Positions 53,382 through 62,615 of a DNA stretch of 64,000 nucleotides are shown one piece after another; position 1 is the first letter of the stretch, and each line of letters begins with the position of its first letter. A program made the position numbers and the translations under genes. Below the pieces are notes generated by a model. It made no database searches and was not told the DNA's origin. It worked only from the letters and a program-made list of their open reading frames with translations. This DNA comes from Parabacteroides gordonii MS-1 = DSM 23371 (GTDB lineage Bacteria > Bacteroidota > Bacteroidia > Bacteroidales > Tannerellaceae), in assembly GCF_000969825.1 (NCBI RefSeq), contig NZ_KQ033919.1, positions 1,774,173-1,838,172 of the forward strand. The letters run 5' to 3'.

Positions 53382-54604
53382 CAGAATGAATAGATTAAGA
53401 CACCTAATATACGGTGATTCGTTACAGAGTGTGTATCACGGATACGTCCGTCAGCCAGTGTTTTATCGCCATACCAGGCCAATGACGGGCTGTATTCAAA
53501 TCCCAGCTTCCAGTGAGGTAACACATACGACATTTGCAGATTGGTTGTAAACACCTGATCCACATCCAGGCCGACACCATAGGTCGCTCCGACAATATCT
53601 TTACCGGCTCCGAGGTTCTTCAGATAACCGACAAACAGGCCGGGTTGCCATTTCTTTCCGTATACGATATTCAGCCAGGTCATTGAATGGCGGTAAGGCG
53701 TATATTCCTGTTCGCCGGTACGTTTGTCGATGCTGCTGACGCCGTAGCCACCCAACATACAGAGGTGAGCCAGGTTCTCTCCCATAATTGTCTTGGCGGA
53801 GATCTTCCAGTTATCATCCGTATAGCGGGCATGCGCCTCCACCGAAACGGAAGTAATGCGCTCCTTTACCTTATATACTTTATCGTTAAATTCAGACTTC
53901 ACCCGGGGAGCCAGCGAAAGGACATCCACCCCGACTCCTGCCGTCCAGTTCTTATATTTATAATCGATACCGCCATAAAATTCGGGCACACAACTATTCT
54001 TTATATATTCCTCGCTCTTCCCGTTGGGGCCGGTAGAGAGATACTGCAACTGCCAGATAGCCGCTCCGGTCAGGCTCCACCCGCTATCCGTATAGCGGTA
54101 ACGCAGCATCGGGTTACGGCTGAACGCCTGGAAAGGAGCACCGGTAGAAAGGTTCAGCATCTGCGGAAAGATATCGCCAAACAGCGGATGCCAGGTCTGG
54201 CCGATCAATACGGCTGATTTGCCCCAATCGAGATTCACATAAGCATGGCGCACACGGATCATCGCAAAGTTACTACCCGAGCCACGAAAGTCAACTTCCA
54301 GCTTGGCCGTTGTCTTCGCTTTCCCCACATTCGGCCCTGCCGCATCTATCCCCAACCGGGAATAAAGCAGGTAGAAACTACCGTTTGCCGTAGCATTCAG
54401 GTCGTTGCCATCGGCATCCGGTTTCTTATCCAGCGGATAAAGATGGAACAAACCGTCTACTATCTCGGAGTTTGCCCGGGAGTTATAAAACAAATCACCA
54501 CGTACCTGTCCGTAAAACTTATACGAAAAGTTTTTCTTCTGTGCATAACCGGTAGTTACCGCTAACAGTCCGGCCAGTAAAAGCATGCTCAGTTTCGTTC
54601 TCAT
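53381..54604 (-). CDS. Outer-membrane porin-like protein 1
   Basis: A 407-residue predicted β-barrel. Signal peptide MRTKLSMLLLAGLLAVTTGYA, then QKKNFSYKFYGQVRGDLFYN. Repeated strands end in aromatic residues and the last residue is Phe (ILGVLIYSF), as expected for Bam-assembled barrels. It is a tandem paralogue of the next gene, sharing HPLFGDIFPQMLNLSTGAPFQ and GEQEYTPYRHS. The substrate is unknown. The stop overlaps the RmlD-like start. Confidence 0.75.
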   Translation of the reverse strand: MRTKLSMLLLAGLLAVTTGYAQKKNFSYKFYGQVRGDLFYNSRANSEIVDGLFHLYPLDKKPDADGNDLNATANGSFYLLYSRLGIDAAGPNVGKAKTTAKLEVDFRGSGSNFAMIRVRHAYVNLDWGKSAVLIGQTWHPLFGDIFPQMLNLSTGAPFQAFSRNPMLRYRYTDSGWSLTGAAIWQLQYLSTGPNGKSEEYIKNSCVPEFYGGIDYKYKNWTAGVGVDVLSLAPRVKSEFNDKVYKVKERITSVSVEAHARYTDDNWKISAKTIMGENLAHLCMLGGYGVSSIDKRTGEQEYTPYRHSMTWLNIVYGKKWQPGLFVGYLKNLGAGKDIVGATYGVGLDVDQVFTTNLQMSYVLPHWKLGFEYSPSLAWYGDKTLADGRIRDTHSVTNHRILGVLIYSF

Positions 54605-54619
54605 TCAAAAGCGTTTAAT

Positions 54620-55846
54620 TTAGAAATAATACATAACCAATCCCAGTATCCGGTGATTGGTTACGGCGTGGGTGTCTCCCACTTTCCCGCTCTTCTGGTT
54701 GATCGTACCATACCAGGCCGTTGCCGGCGAATATTCAAGTCCGATCTGCCAGTGAGGCAGGTTATATGATAAATTCAGATTCACAGTAAACAACTGATCG
54801 ATATTCAATCCCATACCATAGACAGTTTTCGAAGCAATCAGTTCGTCGTCCGTCCCCAGGTTCTTGGTATATCCCATAAAAAGCCCGGTCTTCCATTTCG
54901 TACCGTAAGTAAAATTAGCCCAGGTAGTTGAATGACGGAAAGGAGTGTACTCCTGTTCCCCTGTCCGGGGATCGATCGAGCTGATACCATAACCACCGAT
55001 CAGGGCTGTTTGATCCAGACAGGATGCCATCAGGCTTTTGGCTGCAAAGGTATAATTCCTGCCGGTATATTTCAAGTGAGCTTCGTATGAATATGTGGTC
55101 ATCCGCTCATTTACTTTATACGTTTTACCGTCTACCTCCGAGGTCGTACGGGGTTTCAGGGAAATCAAATGAACACCGGCTCCGGCCAACCAGCCATTGT
55201 CGGAAGTATAATCGCCCCCCACGTAAAATTCCGGTACGCAACTGTTCTTAATATAATCTTCACTCATTCCTTTCGGGCCGCTCGACGTGTATTGCAGCTG
55301 CCAGATAGCAGAAGCCGTCAGCTTCACCTTACCGGCCTTGTATTGGTAACGGAGTTGCGGACTACGATTAAACGGTTGAAAAGGTGCCCCTGTAGACAGG
55401 TTCAGCATATCCGGAAAAACGGAACCGAACAACGGATGCCAGGTGTGACCGATCAATACATTACTCTTCTCCCAATCGAGCGCCACCCAGGCCTGGCGGA
55501 TACGAAGCATCGTGGTGCTTCCCGAAAAGCCGCCGAAGTCGGTTTCCAGACAAGCCGAAGTACGGGCTGTACCCACATTCGGCCCTGTTACACTGATCCC
55601 TAAACGGGAAGTAAAAGTATAGAAGCTACCATTCGGGGTCGCATTCAGATCTTTCCCGTCTTCATCCGGATTCTTATCCAGCGGGAAAAGGTAAAAGTTT
55701 CCGTCTACCGGAGCCATATTGGCACGCGTATTGTAGAACAGGTCACCACGTACGAATCCATAAAACTTGTAAGTAAAGTTTTTCTTTTGGGCAGTTGCGG
55801 AAAACAAAGTCAGTGCACTTACCAAGAGCAGAGCCAGCTTTTTCAT
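54620..55846 (-). CDS. Outer-membrane porin-like protein 2
   Basis: A 408-residue predicted β-barrel, signal peptide MKKLALLLVSALTLFSATA, first gene of the porin-porin-RmlD-transformylase operon. It shares the whole length with porin 1 (HPLFGSVFPDMLNLSTGAPF, GEQEYTPFRHSTTW, HAVTNHRILGLVMYYF). The duplication looks old, since many residues differ. A TACCTTTG box on the minus strand at 55885-55892 drives the operon. Confidence 0.75.
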   Translation of the reverse strand: MKKLALLLVSALTLFSATAQKKNFTYKFYGFVRGDLFYNTRANMAPVDGNFYLFPLDKNPDEDGKDLNATPNGSFYTFTSRLGISVTGPNVGTARTSACLETDFGGFSGSTTMLRIRQAWVALDWEKSNVLIGHTWHPLFGSVFPDMLNLSTGAPFQPFNRSPQLRYQYKAGKVKLTASAIWQLQYTSSGPKGMSEDYIKNSCVPEFYVGGDYTSDNGWLAGAGVHLISLKPRTTSEVDGKTYKVNERMTTYSYEAHLKYTGRNYTFAAKSLMASCLDQTALIGGYGISSIDPRTGEQEYTPFRHSTTWANFTYGTKWKTGLFMGYTKNLGTDDELIASKTVYGMGLNIDQLFTVNLNLSYNLPHWQIGLEYSPATAWYGTINQKSGKVGDTHAVTNHRILGLVMYYF

Positions 55847-55884
55847 TGTTGTTGTTTGTTACCTATTTGTCTAGTTTGAAGCCG

Positions 55885-55892
55885 CAAAGGTA
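55885..55892 (-). promoter_or_regulatory. -7 box for the porin operon
   Basis: Minus-strand TACCTTTG 38 nt upstream of the ATG at 55846; matches TAnnTTTG. Confidence 0.55.
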
Positions 55893-56003
55893 TATATTTT
55901 TGTTCATTCAATTTGAAGAACGAAATATTATTTGTTACTTTGCTTCCAAGTTGTAAGCCTTAAAGGCCAAATTTGATTAATAATGTAAACTACATAAAGA
56001 ATT

Positions 56004-57365
56004 ATGAGTACGAAAAAATTTTTACTAGAGGAGAAAGACATACCTACAGCCTGGTACAACATAGTGGCTGACATGAAGAACAAACCACGCCCTATGTTAA
56101 ATCCGCAGACAAAGCAACCGTTGAAGGAAGAAGACCTGTATCCTTTATTTTCCAAAGGGGTATCCCACCAGGAAATGAACACTACGGATGCATGGATCGA
56201 AATTCCGGAAGAAGTACGTGAACTATATAAGGTATGGCGTCCTACTCCGCTGGTTCGTGCTTATGGCCTGGAAAAGATGCTGGATACTCCGGCTCATATC
56301 TATTTCAAAAATGAAAGTGTCAGCCCGATCGGTTCTCATAAACTGAACTCGGCTCTCGCACAGGCTTACTATTGTAAACAGGAAGGCACAACCAATATCA
56401 CGACCGAAACAGGTGCCGGACAATGGGGTGCAGCCCTTTCTTATGCAGCCAAGGCATTCGGGCTGGAACTGGCCGTTTACATGGTAAAGGTTAGCTACCA
56501 CCAGAAACCTTACCGCCGTTCGATCATGCAGACATTCGGTGCACAGGTGATCGCTTCTCCTAGTATGAGCACAAAAGCAGGACGCAAGATCCTGACAGAC
56601 CATCCTAATTATCAGGGAAGCCTGGGTACAGCGATCTCGGAAGCTGTTGAACTGGCAATGCAGACACCAAACTGTAAATATACTTTAGGTAGTGTATTGA
56701 ACCACGTCATGCTCCACCAGACCGTGATCGGCCTCGAAGCTGAAAAGCAGATGGAAATGGCCGGCGAATATCCCGATGTTGTGATCGGTTGCTTCGGTGG
56801 CGGTTCAAACTTCTCAGGTATTACATTCCCCTTCCTGCGCCACAAGCTGACAGAAGGAAAAGAGATACGTATCGTTGCTGCCGAACCGGCTTCCTGCCCG
56901 AAGCTGACACGCGGACAATTCCAGTACGACTTCGGCGATGAAGCCGGTTATACCCCGCTGATCCCGATGTTCACGTTAGGACATAATTTCGCTCCCGCCA
57001 ATATTCATGCCGGCGGCCTGCGTTACCACGGTGCCGGTTCTATCGTCAGCCAGCTGATGAAAGACGGTTTGATGAATGCCGCAGACATAAAACAACTGGA
57101 TACATTCCAGGCAGCTACTATGTTTGCACAGGCAGAAGGTATTATCCCGGCTCCGGAATCTTCTCACGCTATCGCCGTTGCCATCAACGAAGCGCTGCAA
57201 GCAAAAGAAGAAGGCAAGCAACGTACCATCCTGTTCAACCTGTCCGGCCACGGACTGATCGATATGGCCGCCTACGACCAGTATCTGGCTGGCGACCTGG
57301 GCAACTACGAAGTTACCGATGAGGATGTAGCAAAGAACTTAGCAGAAATAGAAAAGATTATCTGA
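56004..57365 (+). CDS. trpB2: TrpB2-type tryptophan synthase β-like enzyme
   Basis: A 453-residue PLP enzyme of the TrpB2 (TrpB-like) group, which is longer than TrpB1 and usually works without TrpA. It has the PLP lysine in SPIGSHKLNSALAQAYY and the glycine-rich phosphate loop GCFGGGSNFSGITFP. It makes tryptophan from indole and serine or salvages indole. There is no trpA or other trp gene here, which fits TrpB2. A long hairpin at 57391-57441 closes it. Confidence 0.9.
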   Translation: MSTKKFLLEEKDIPTAWYNIVADMKNKPRPMLNPQTKQPLKEEDLYPLFSKGVSHQEMNTTDAWIEIPEEVRELYKVWRPTPLVRAYGLEKMLDTPAHIYFKNESVSPIGSHKLNSALAQAYYCKQEGTTNITTETGAGQWGAALSYAAKAFGLELAVYMVKVSYHQKPYRRSIMQTFGAQVIASPSMSTKAGRKILTDHPNYQGSLGTAISEAVELAMQTPNCKYTLGSVLNHVMLHQTVIGLEAEKQMEMAGEYPDVVIGCFGGGSNFSGITFPFLRHKLTEGKEIRIVAAEPASCPKLTRGQFQYDFGDEAGYTPLIPMFTLGHNFAPANIHAGGLRYHGAGSIVSQLMKDGLMNAADIKQLDTFQAATMFAQAEGIIPAPESSHAIAVAINEALQAKEEGKQRTILFNLSGHGLIDMAAYDQYLAGDLGNYEVTDEDVAKNLAEIEKII

Positions 57366-57390
57366 TCGACAGATAATCTTTTAAATAGTA

Positions 57391-57441
57391 AAAGTGGCGC
57401 TAATAACAGGGACTCACGTCTTTTGTTATTCGCGCCACTTT
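57391..57441. terminator. Hairpin between trpB2 and the DUF3836 gene
   Basis: AAAGTGGCGCTAATAAC pairs with GTTATTCGCGCCACTTT with one mismatch, around a ~17-nt loop. The genes converge here, so it is likely a two-way terminator. Confidence 0.7.
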
Positions 57442-57478
57442 CGTGTGTGTGTGTCTATGAAATGTTTTAAAATAGGTA

Positions 57479-57889
57479 TTATGAGAATATTTCCTCATAA
57501 CTGGTTGCTGGTACAACCATTTCTTGTGTATTCAAACTAAAATCTTTTTTCTTTTTGTTCCACATTCCGTATACGGAATTAATTTCTCCCTTTGCCTCGT
57601 TATACTGATAAGAAATCAGATAATAAGGATCCCAGGTTTCTTTTGACTGATTCCAGCGGTACGCTTTCTTTTCAGCGACTTTGCCGTTATCATTATAGGT
57701 GAATTCATATTTCACCTGCTTGTTTAAAAGTCCTTCTTCCTGCAGGAAGATAACTTTCGATACGATCTTACCATTCTCCTCCTTTGTATCATAAAGATAG
57801 TTTCTCGGAGAGGCTGCACTCATTGCCAAACTACATACGAACAAGACAACCAGTGTCAAAATTTCTTTTCTCAATAATGAAGCTTTCAT
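57479..57889 (-). CDS. DUF3836 secreted protein
   Basis: A 136-residue exported protein. Signal peptide MKASLLRKEILTLVVLFVCS...SA is cleaved near residue 26. The mature part has YDTKEENGKIVSKVIFLQ, YEFTYNDNGKVAEKKAYRW and YLISYQYNEAKGEINSVY, the β-hairpin YD/tail-like pattern of DUF3836. It has no known function and converges on trpB2. Confidence 0.75.
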   Translation of the reverse strand: MKASLLRKEILTLVVLFVCSLAMSAASPRNYLYDTKEENGKIVSKVIFLQEEGLLNKQVKYEFTYNDNGKVAEKKAYRWNQSKETWDPYYLISYQYNEAKGEINSVYGMWNKKKKDFSLNTQEMVVPATSYEEIFS

Positions 57890-58257
57890 AAAATATATTA
57901 CTTATAAGATTTACTTTCAAATTGCGTGCAAATGAACACAGTTTTCCGGTATCAACCAAATATTATTTGACAATTTGATAGCCAAAATAACATATTTAAC
58001 CATTTTAAACCAATATCAAATTAGAACGAATCGAACACCAACTTACAATTTATAAGAAATCAGGTCTATTAATGCCAAACAAAGTCCTTTTATGCCTGAC
58101 GCCTCTTAAAAAAACAATAAAAACAGTCGCGCCACTTACGAATTGACACAAAGAGTTTTTTCATCATCATCTACATTTTTTAAAACTAAATACCCCCTGC
58201 AATTTGTTATTTACAAATAAAGGAAGGATCTTAGCATCCTAATTAAATCGGTATATC
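57890..58257. other. Divergent gap between DUF3836 and hexokinase genes
   Basis: An A/T-rich 368-bp region without a gene. It has two short dyads in the hexokinase leader: ATTTGT-n5-ACAAAT (58202-58218) and AGGAT-n6-ATCCT (58225-58240). I see no clear TAnnTTTG element for hexokinase. Confidence 0.4.
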
Positions 58258-59466
58258 ATGGAGAGAAATATTTTTAAACTAGAACAGGAGCAATTGAAGG
58301 AAATTGCCCTTACGTTACAGAAGAAAGTAGAAGAAGGTCTGGCAAAAGACAATGCAGAAATACAATGTCTGCCAACATTTATTACTCCCAGGAGTAAAGG
58401 TATCAACGGAAAGGCTTTGGTTCTCGACCTGGGCGGCACCAATTACAGGGTGGCAACAGTCAATTTTGCAGACGACAAAGCAACTATTCACCCTGATAAC
58501 GGATGGAAAAAGGATCTGTCCGTTATGAAAACACCCGGTTTCACCCGTGAGGAGTTGTTTAAGGAACTGGCCGATCCGATCGGAGAGATCAAACGGGACG
58601 AAGAAATGCCGATCGGTTACTGTTTCTCCTATGCAGCCGAATCCCTTCCCGATGGCGACGCCCGGTTATTGCACTGGACGAAGGGTGTTGAAATAAAGGA
58701 TATGATCGGAGAACCTGTCGGAAAACCTTTGCTCGACTATCTGAATGAAAGGAACGACATCAAATTCACTGGTATAAAGGTACTCAACGATACCGTAGCC
58801 AGCCTGTTCGCCGGACTGACCAACAGCGGTTATGATGCCTATATAGGACTGATTGTCGGAACCGGAACGAATATGGCCACTTTTATCCCTGCGGAGAAAA
58901 TAACAAAACTTCCTCCCTCCTGCCAAGTCCAAGGACTGATCCCTGTCAATCTGGAATCCGGTGATTTTAATCCGCCTTTCCTGACCACTGTCGACGATAC
59001 GGTAGATGCCTGCACCAATACCCGTGGATACCAGCGTTTTGAGAAAGCTGTTTCCGGCATGTATCTGGGCGACATACTTAAAGCGACCTTCCCGCTGGAT
59101 GAATTCGAAGAAAAGTTCGATGCGCAGAAACTGACTACCATTATGAACTATCCGGATATCCATAAAGAAAAATATGTACAGGTAGCCCACTGGATCTACA
59201 ACCGCTCGGCACAGCTGGTAGCCGCATCGCTTGCCGGTCTTATCCGACTACTTGTTTCCTATAATAAAGAGACCAAAAAGATTTGCCTGGTAGCTGAAGG
59301 CAGTCTTTTCTGGAGTCAAAACAGGAATGACAAAGACTATAACATTCTCGTAATGGAGAAATTGCAGGAGCTTCTGGATGAATTCGGACTGGGAGACGTA
59401 GAAGTTCATATCAACAAAATGAACAATGCCAACCTGATCGGAACAGGTATCGCTGCATTGTCCTGA
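58258..59466 (+). CDS. Eukaryotic-type hexokinase
   Basis: A 402-residue cytoplasmic sugar kinase of the hexokinase (not ROK) family, as found in Bacteroidales. It has the phosphate-1 loop LVLDLGGTNYRVATVNF, phosphate-2 GLIVGTGTNMA, the LNDTVASLFAGL catalytic Asp, and NLIGTGIAAL near the end. It phosphorylates glucose and similar hexoses. Single gene with terminator at 59474-59513. Confidence 0.92.
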   Translation: MERNIFKLEQEQLKEIALTLQKKVEEGLAKDNAEIQCLPTFITPRSKGINGKALVLDLGGTNYRVATVNFADDKATIHPDNGWKKDLSVMKTPGFTREELFKELADPIGEIKRDEEMPIGYCFSYAAESLPDGDARLLHWTKGVEIKDMIGEPVGKPLLDYLNERNDIKFTGIKVLNDTVASLFAGLTNSGYDAYIGLIVGTGTNMATFIPAEKITKLPPSCQVQGLIPVNLESGDFNPPFLTTVDDTVDACTNTRGYQRFEKAVSGMYLGDILKATFPLDEFEEKFDAQKLTTIMNYPDIHKEKYVQVAHWIYNRSAQLVAASLAGLIRLLVSYNKETKKICLVAEGSLFWSQNRNDKDYNILVMEKLQELLDEFGLGDVEVHINKMNNANLIGTGIAALS

Positions 59467-59473
59467 TCATATT

Positions 59474-59513
59474 GTAAAAGGTTCGAAACGAGTTGAAATT
59501 TCGAACCTTTTAC
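59474..59513 (+). terminator. Hexokinase terminator
   Basis: GTAAAAGGTTCGAAA (59474-59488) pairs perfectly with TTTCGAACCTTTTAC (59499-59513); the T-tract is inside the 3' arm. Confidence 0.8.
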
Positions 59514-59588
59514 CTTTCCATACAATCCGGCTGATGATTTATCATAATATTTTTTAAAATTCATCGTACAAATTAAGGTTCAATCTGC

Positions 59589-59596
59589 TATCTTTG
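59589..59596 (+). promoter_or_regulatory. -7 box for the AraC gene at 59618
   Basis: TATCTTTG 21 nt upstream of the ATG at 59618. It overlaps a possible TTG start at 59594, which rules that start out. Confidence 0.55.
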
Positions 59597-59617
59597 CCCA
59601 TACACACTAGTTTTAAT

Positions 59618-60502
59618 ATGAATGCCATGATAACAGAAGTTTTCAGAGAAAAGTCGCCTCTATCCATTAAGGACAGTTTCATACTATTCGAACGCACAAA
59701 ATCTTCTTTCACTTTCCCAATACATGTCCACAATGTTTGGGAACTTAACTTTGTAGAAAATGCTAGCGGTGCCCAGCGTATTGTCGGCGACTCGGAAGAA
59801 ACTATCGGCGAAAAAGACCTTGTACTGATCACCAGCACTGAATTGAAACATGCCTGGATGAACGGTAACTGCCGGTCGAACGATATTCATGAAATCACCA
59901 TCCAGTTTCATCCGTCCCTGTTTTCTAACCCGGCTTTCCAGAAGAACCAGTTCGATTCTGTCATGAAAATGATGGCAAAAGCAGAACATGGATTGGTATT
60001 CGGCCAGGCCGATATCAACCGTGTGCTTCCTATTATGCGAATGATCTCTACTGAAAAAGGGTTCTATTCGGTCATGAAGTTCTTTATTCTGCTACATGAG
60101 CTCTCCCTGTCGGAAGATGTGCGCGTTTTATCCAAAAACGCTTCTCCGCAATATACGGAGACTGACTATCAAATGAAAAAGATACTCGATTATATCAGCA
60201 AAAACCTGGCTGAACCGATCACGATAGACGAACTGGCCCAATATATGGGAATGAGTCTTTCCACACTTTCCCGCTTCCTTAAAAAGAATACGAACCATAA
60301 TTTCACAGACTTTTTACAGGAATATCGTATCAATTCTGTTGTCCGCGAACTGAACAACAATGAAAAGGAATGTATCATGGACATCGCTTCCCGGTGTGGT
60401 TTTGTCAGTCAGTCTTATTTTTACAAAGTATTTAAGAAATTCAAGGGCGTTACCCCGCAGGAGTACCGCGAGAATTACCAACGTATGCGAGTTATCGTCT
60501 GA
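59618..60502 (+). CDS. AraC family transcriptional regulator
   Basis: A 294-residue regulator. The N-terminal domain is cupin-like (SFTFPIHVHNVWELNFVENA). The C-terminal ~100 residues carry the two HTH motifs (EPITIDELAQYMGMSLSTLS; MDIASRCGFVSQSYFYKVFK) and the typical end GVTPQEYRENY. I start it at ATG 59618 (MNAMITEV) because the promoter box lies over the earlier TTG. It is between hexokinase and the GH30 locus, so it could respond to sugars, but the target is not shown. Repeat array 6 begins four bases after the stop. Confidence 0.87.
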   Translation: MNAMITEVFREKSPLSIKDSFILFERTKSSFTFPIHVHNVWELNFVENASGAQRIVGDSEETIGEKDLVLITSTELKHAWMNGNCRSNDIHEITIQFHPSLFSNPAFQKNQFDSVMKMMAKAEHGLVFGQADINRVLPIMRMISTEKGFYSVMKFFILLHELSLSEDVRVLSKNASPQYTETDYQMKKILDYISKNLAEPITIDELAQYMGMSLSTLSRFLKKNTNHNFTDFLQEYRINSVVRELNNNEKECIMDIASRCGFVSQSYFYKVFKKFKGVTPQEYRENYQRMRVIV

Positions 60503-60505
60503 ACA

Positions 60506-60604
60506 AATCAGCGGCTGATAATTATCGGCCGTATGGTTTACAATTATCAGCCAATCGGCCGACGATCATCAACCATACGGCTGACGGTTATCAACCGTTG
60601 ATTA
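60506..60604. repeat. 22-bp-phased repeat array 6
   Basis: Four full 22-bp units start at 60517, 60539, 60561 and 60583, preceded by a half unit (AATCAGCGGCT). Half-units alternate between GAnnATTATCA and ACCATACGGCT-like words. It directly follows the AraC gene. Confidence 0.75.
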
Positions 60605-61047
60605 GTCGCCGTAGTAATTCTATTTAGTACGTATAGTAAATTCGATTACATAGTATAGTTATATCATTTTGACCATAGAAGATTTTACCCTTCATTAAAC
60701 CATTCCTCCCATTATTCCCCCCACTATATTTTCAAATCCGAATTAGAAAAAAAGAACCTCCCTTATTCCGTTGACCGAATAGAGCAATCACTTTTGACTT
60801 CACAGTGCACTTCCACACCTCTAAAGCAATTGGAAAACAATAATTTAAGTACAATAAGCCTCAGCAATCATCGCCTACAAATATTCACATATATTCGGTT
60901 TTTATTTGTTAACCTAACGCCTATCAGACAGTCATACTGTTAATTTATGCAATTTAAAGACAGTTGCAAGAGTTTTGATTTAATAAAATTGACAGAAACG
61001 CGCAATAATTTGACTGAATAAGACACTTCCAGGATTCTTCCAATCTC
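60605..61047. other. A/T-rich leader region before the GH30 gene
   Basis: A 440-bp gap with no gene or clear repeat. It contains several A/T-rich tracts. The only assigned signal is the promoter box at 61048-61055 just beyond it. Confidence 0.4.
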
Positions 61048-61055
61048 TACATTTG
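61048..61055 (+). promoter_or_regulatory. -7 box for the GH30 gene
   Basis: TACATTTG 31 nt upstream of the ATG at 61086; matches TAnnTTTG. Confidence 0.5.
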
Positions 61056-61085
61056 CAATGAAGATTAACATTAATGCCATTCATT

Positions 61086-62597
61086 ATGAAAACACGTCGA
61101 AATTTAACCTTAGGATTATTCGCTTGTTTGTTCCTGTTAGGATCTTGCACAGACAACGAATTTGCAGACCAGAAAGCTGGTAGTTCCATTGCGACAAAAG
61201 CCGTTGCAAATACTGATGTAGTACTTCATTGGGATAAAGAAGAACAAAATATCGATGGTTTCGGGGTGGCACAAGCCGGATGGGCTGATTATCTGTATGC
61301 ACACCGAAAACGTGATACAGTATTAGACCTGATGTTCGGAAAAGATGGATTGCACCTGAATATCTTAAGAGGTGAAGTCTATTCTCATTATTGGAAAAAG
61401 GAAGGAGATACCTCTTTCTATTTAGATGAAGAAATCGATATGCCGCTCGACGACCCATTTTTCGATATAGACTACAGTGCCGATGGAAATGAAGCAGCCG
61501 AAGAAATGGCCCAACGCAAAGGTCAGCTATGGATCAACCAACGTGTCAAAGCATTATATGATGTCGATAAATTCGTTTACTCCGTCTGGAGTCCGCCTGC
61601 GTATATGAAAAGTAACGGCAGCGATTCGAAAGGGAATTTAAAATCTGCTTACTATCAAGAATATGCCGATTATCTATCTGCTTTTTGTGATGCTTACGGT
61701 TCAGTAGGTTTAAAGCCTTATGCCATATCACCAGCCAATGAGCCGGAATATGCAGCCTCTTGGAGTTCTTGTCTCTGGTTACCGGGAACAACTACCCTGG
61801 GACGTTTCATCGTCAACAACATGGGGCCTACATTCGCCAGCAAGCAACCGGATGTGAAGATAATCTTTGGAGAAAATGCACAATGGACAGGTATTTTAGG
61901 TTTTATCATGGGTAGTAAAAACTATGTACGTGATATTCTAAATCTCAATACTCGTATTACCAACTACCCGATCATCGCAGCCGGACATGGCTATGTAGAT
62001 CCGGTAACGAAAAAAGATCCGGCTATCGAACCGTTTACCAAAGCTGAATCGAAAAACGTTCCGGTATGGTTGACAGAGATCAGCGACCCGCATAACTCAT
62101 ACAGTACTTCCATAGAAGATGGGCTTAACTGGGCAGTCAAATTCCACCGTTATCTTTGTGAAGCCAATGTAAGTTCGATTATTTGGTGGGCAGGAGCGTT
62201 GCCTGACAGCGGAACAAACGAAGGACTGATCTATATCGCTAAGAACCGTACGGACTACGAAACCGGTAAACGATATGAAACATTCGGAAACTTTACACGC
62301 TACATACCCGTAGGCAGTAGACGCATATCAGCCGAATATAATACGGATCAGGGATATATGGTATCCGGTTACAAAAACGGTAATTCATTCACTGCGGTTG
62401 CCATCAATACCAATGACACAGAAAAGACCCTAGATCTACTGATCAACAATACTCAAACTACCGGTCCGATAGTAGGCCATCTGACTGATGCCACACACAA
62501 ATGGGCAACTCTTGATACAATACAACCGGTAAATAATACATATGTAGTTACGCTCCCGGCTAAGAGTGTTGTAACATTTACAGGAAACGTTGAATAA
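61086..62597 (+). CDS. GH30 family glycoside hydrolase lipoprotein
   Basis: A 503-residue lipoprotein starting at ATG 61086 (MKTRRNLTL), with lipobox LGSC at Cys 21. It is a GH30-type (β/α)8 barrel plus β-domain enzyme: NIDGFGVAQAGWADY, the acid/base Glu in AISPANEPEY (about 219) and the nucleophile Glu in VWLTEISD (about 331). GH30 includes glucosylceramidases, β-1,6-glucanases and xylanases; the subfamily cannot be set here. It is 18 bp upstream of a T9SS protein gene and probably shares its transcript. Confidence 0.88.
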   Translation: MKTRRNLTLGLFACLFLLGSCTDNEFADQKAGSSIATKAVANTDVVLHWDKEEQNIDGFGVAQAGWADYLYAHRKRDTVLDLMFGKDGLHLNILRGEVYSHYWKKEGDTSFYLDEEIDMPLDDPFFDIDYSADGNEAAEEMAQRKGQLWINQRVKALYDVDKFVYSVWSPPAYMKSNGSDSKGNLKSAYYQEYADYLSAFCDAYGSVGLKPYAISPANEPEYAASWSSCLWLPGTTTLGRFIVNNMGPTFASKQPDVKIIFGENAQWTGILGFIMGSKNYVRDILNLNTRITNYPIIAAGHGYVDPVTKKDPAIEPFTKAESKNVPVWLTEISDPHNSYSTSIEDGLNWAVKFHRYLCEANVSSIIWWAGALPDSGTNEGLIYIAKNRTDYETGKRYETFGNFTRYIPVGSRRISAEYNTDQGYMVSGYKNGNSFTAVAINTNDTEKTLDLLINNTQTTGPIVGHLTDATHKWATLDTIQPVNNTYVVTLPAKSVVTFTGNVE

Positions 62598-62615
62598 CTT
62601 TAAATAGATAAAATC

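Noticed and set aside
59594-59617. TTG start giving an AraC protein eight residues longer
   Set aside because: The TATCTTTG promoter box overlaps this codon, so it would not be in the transcript.
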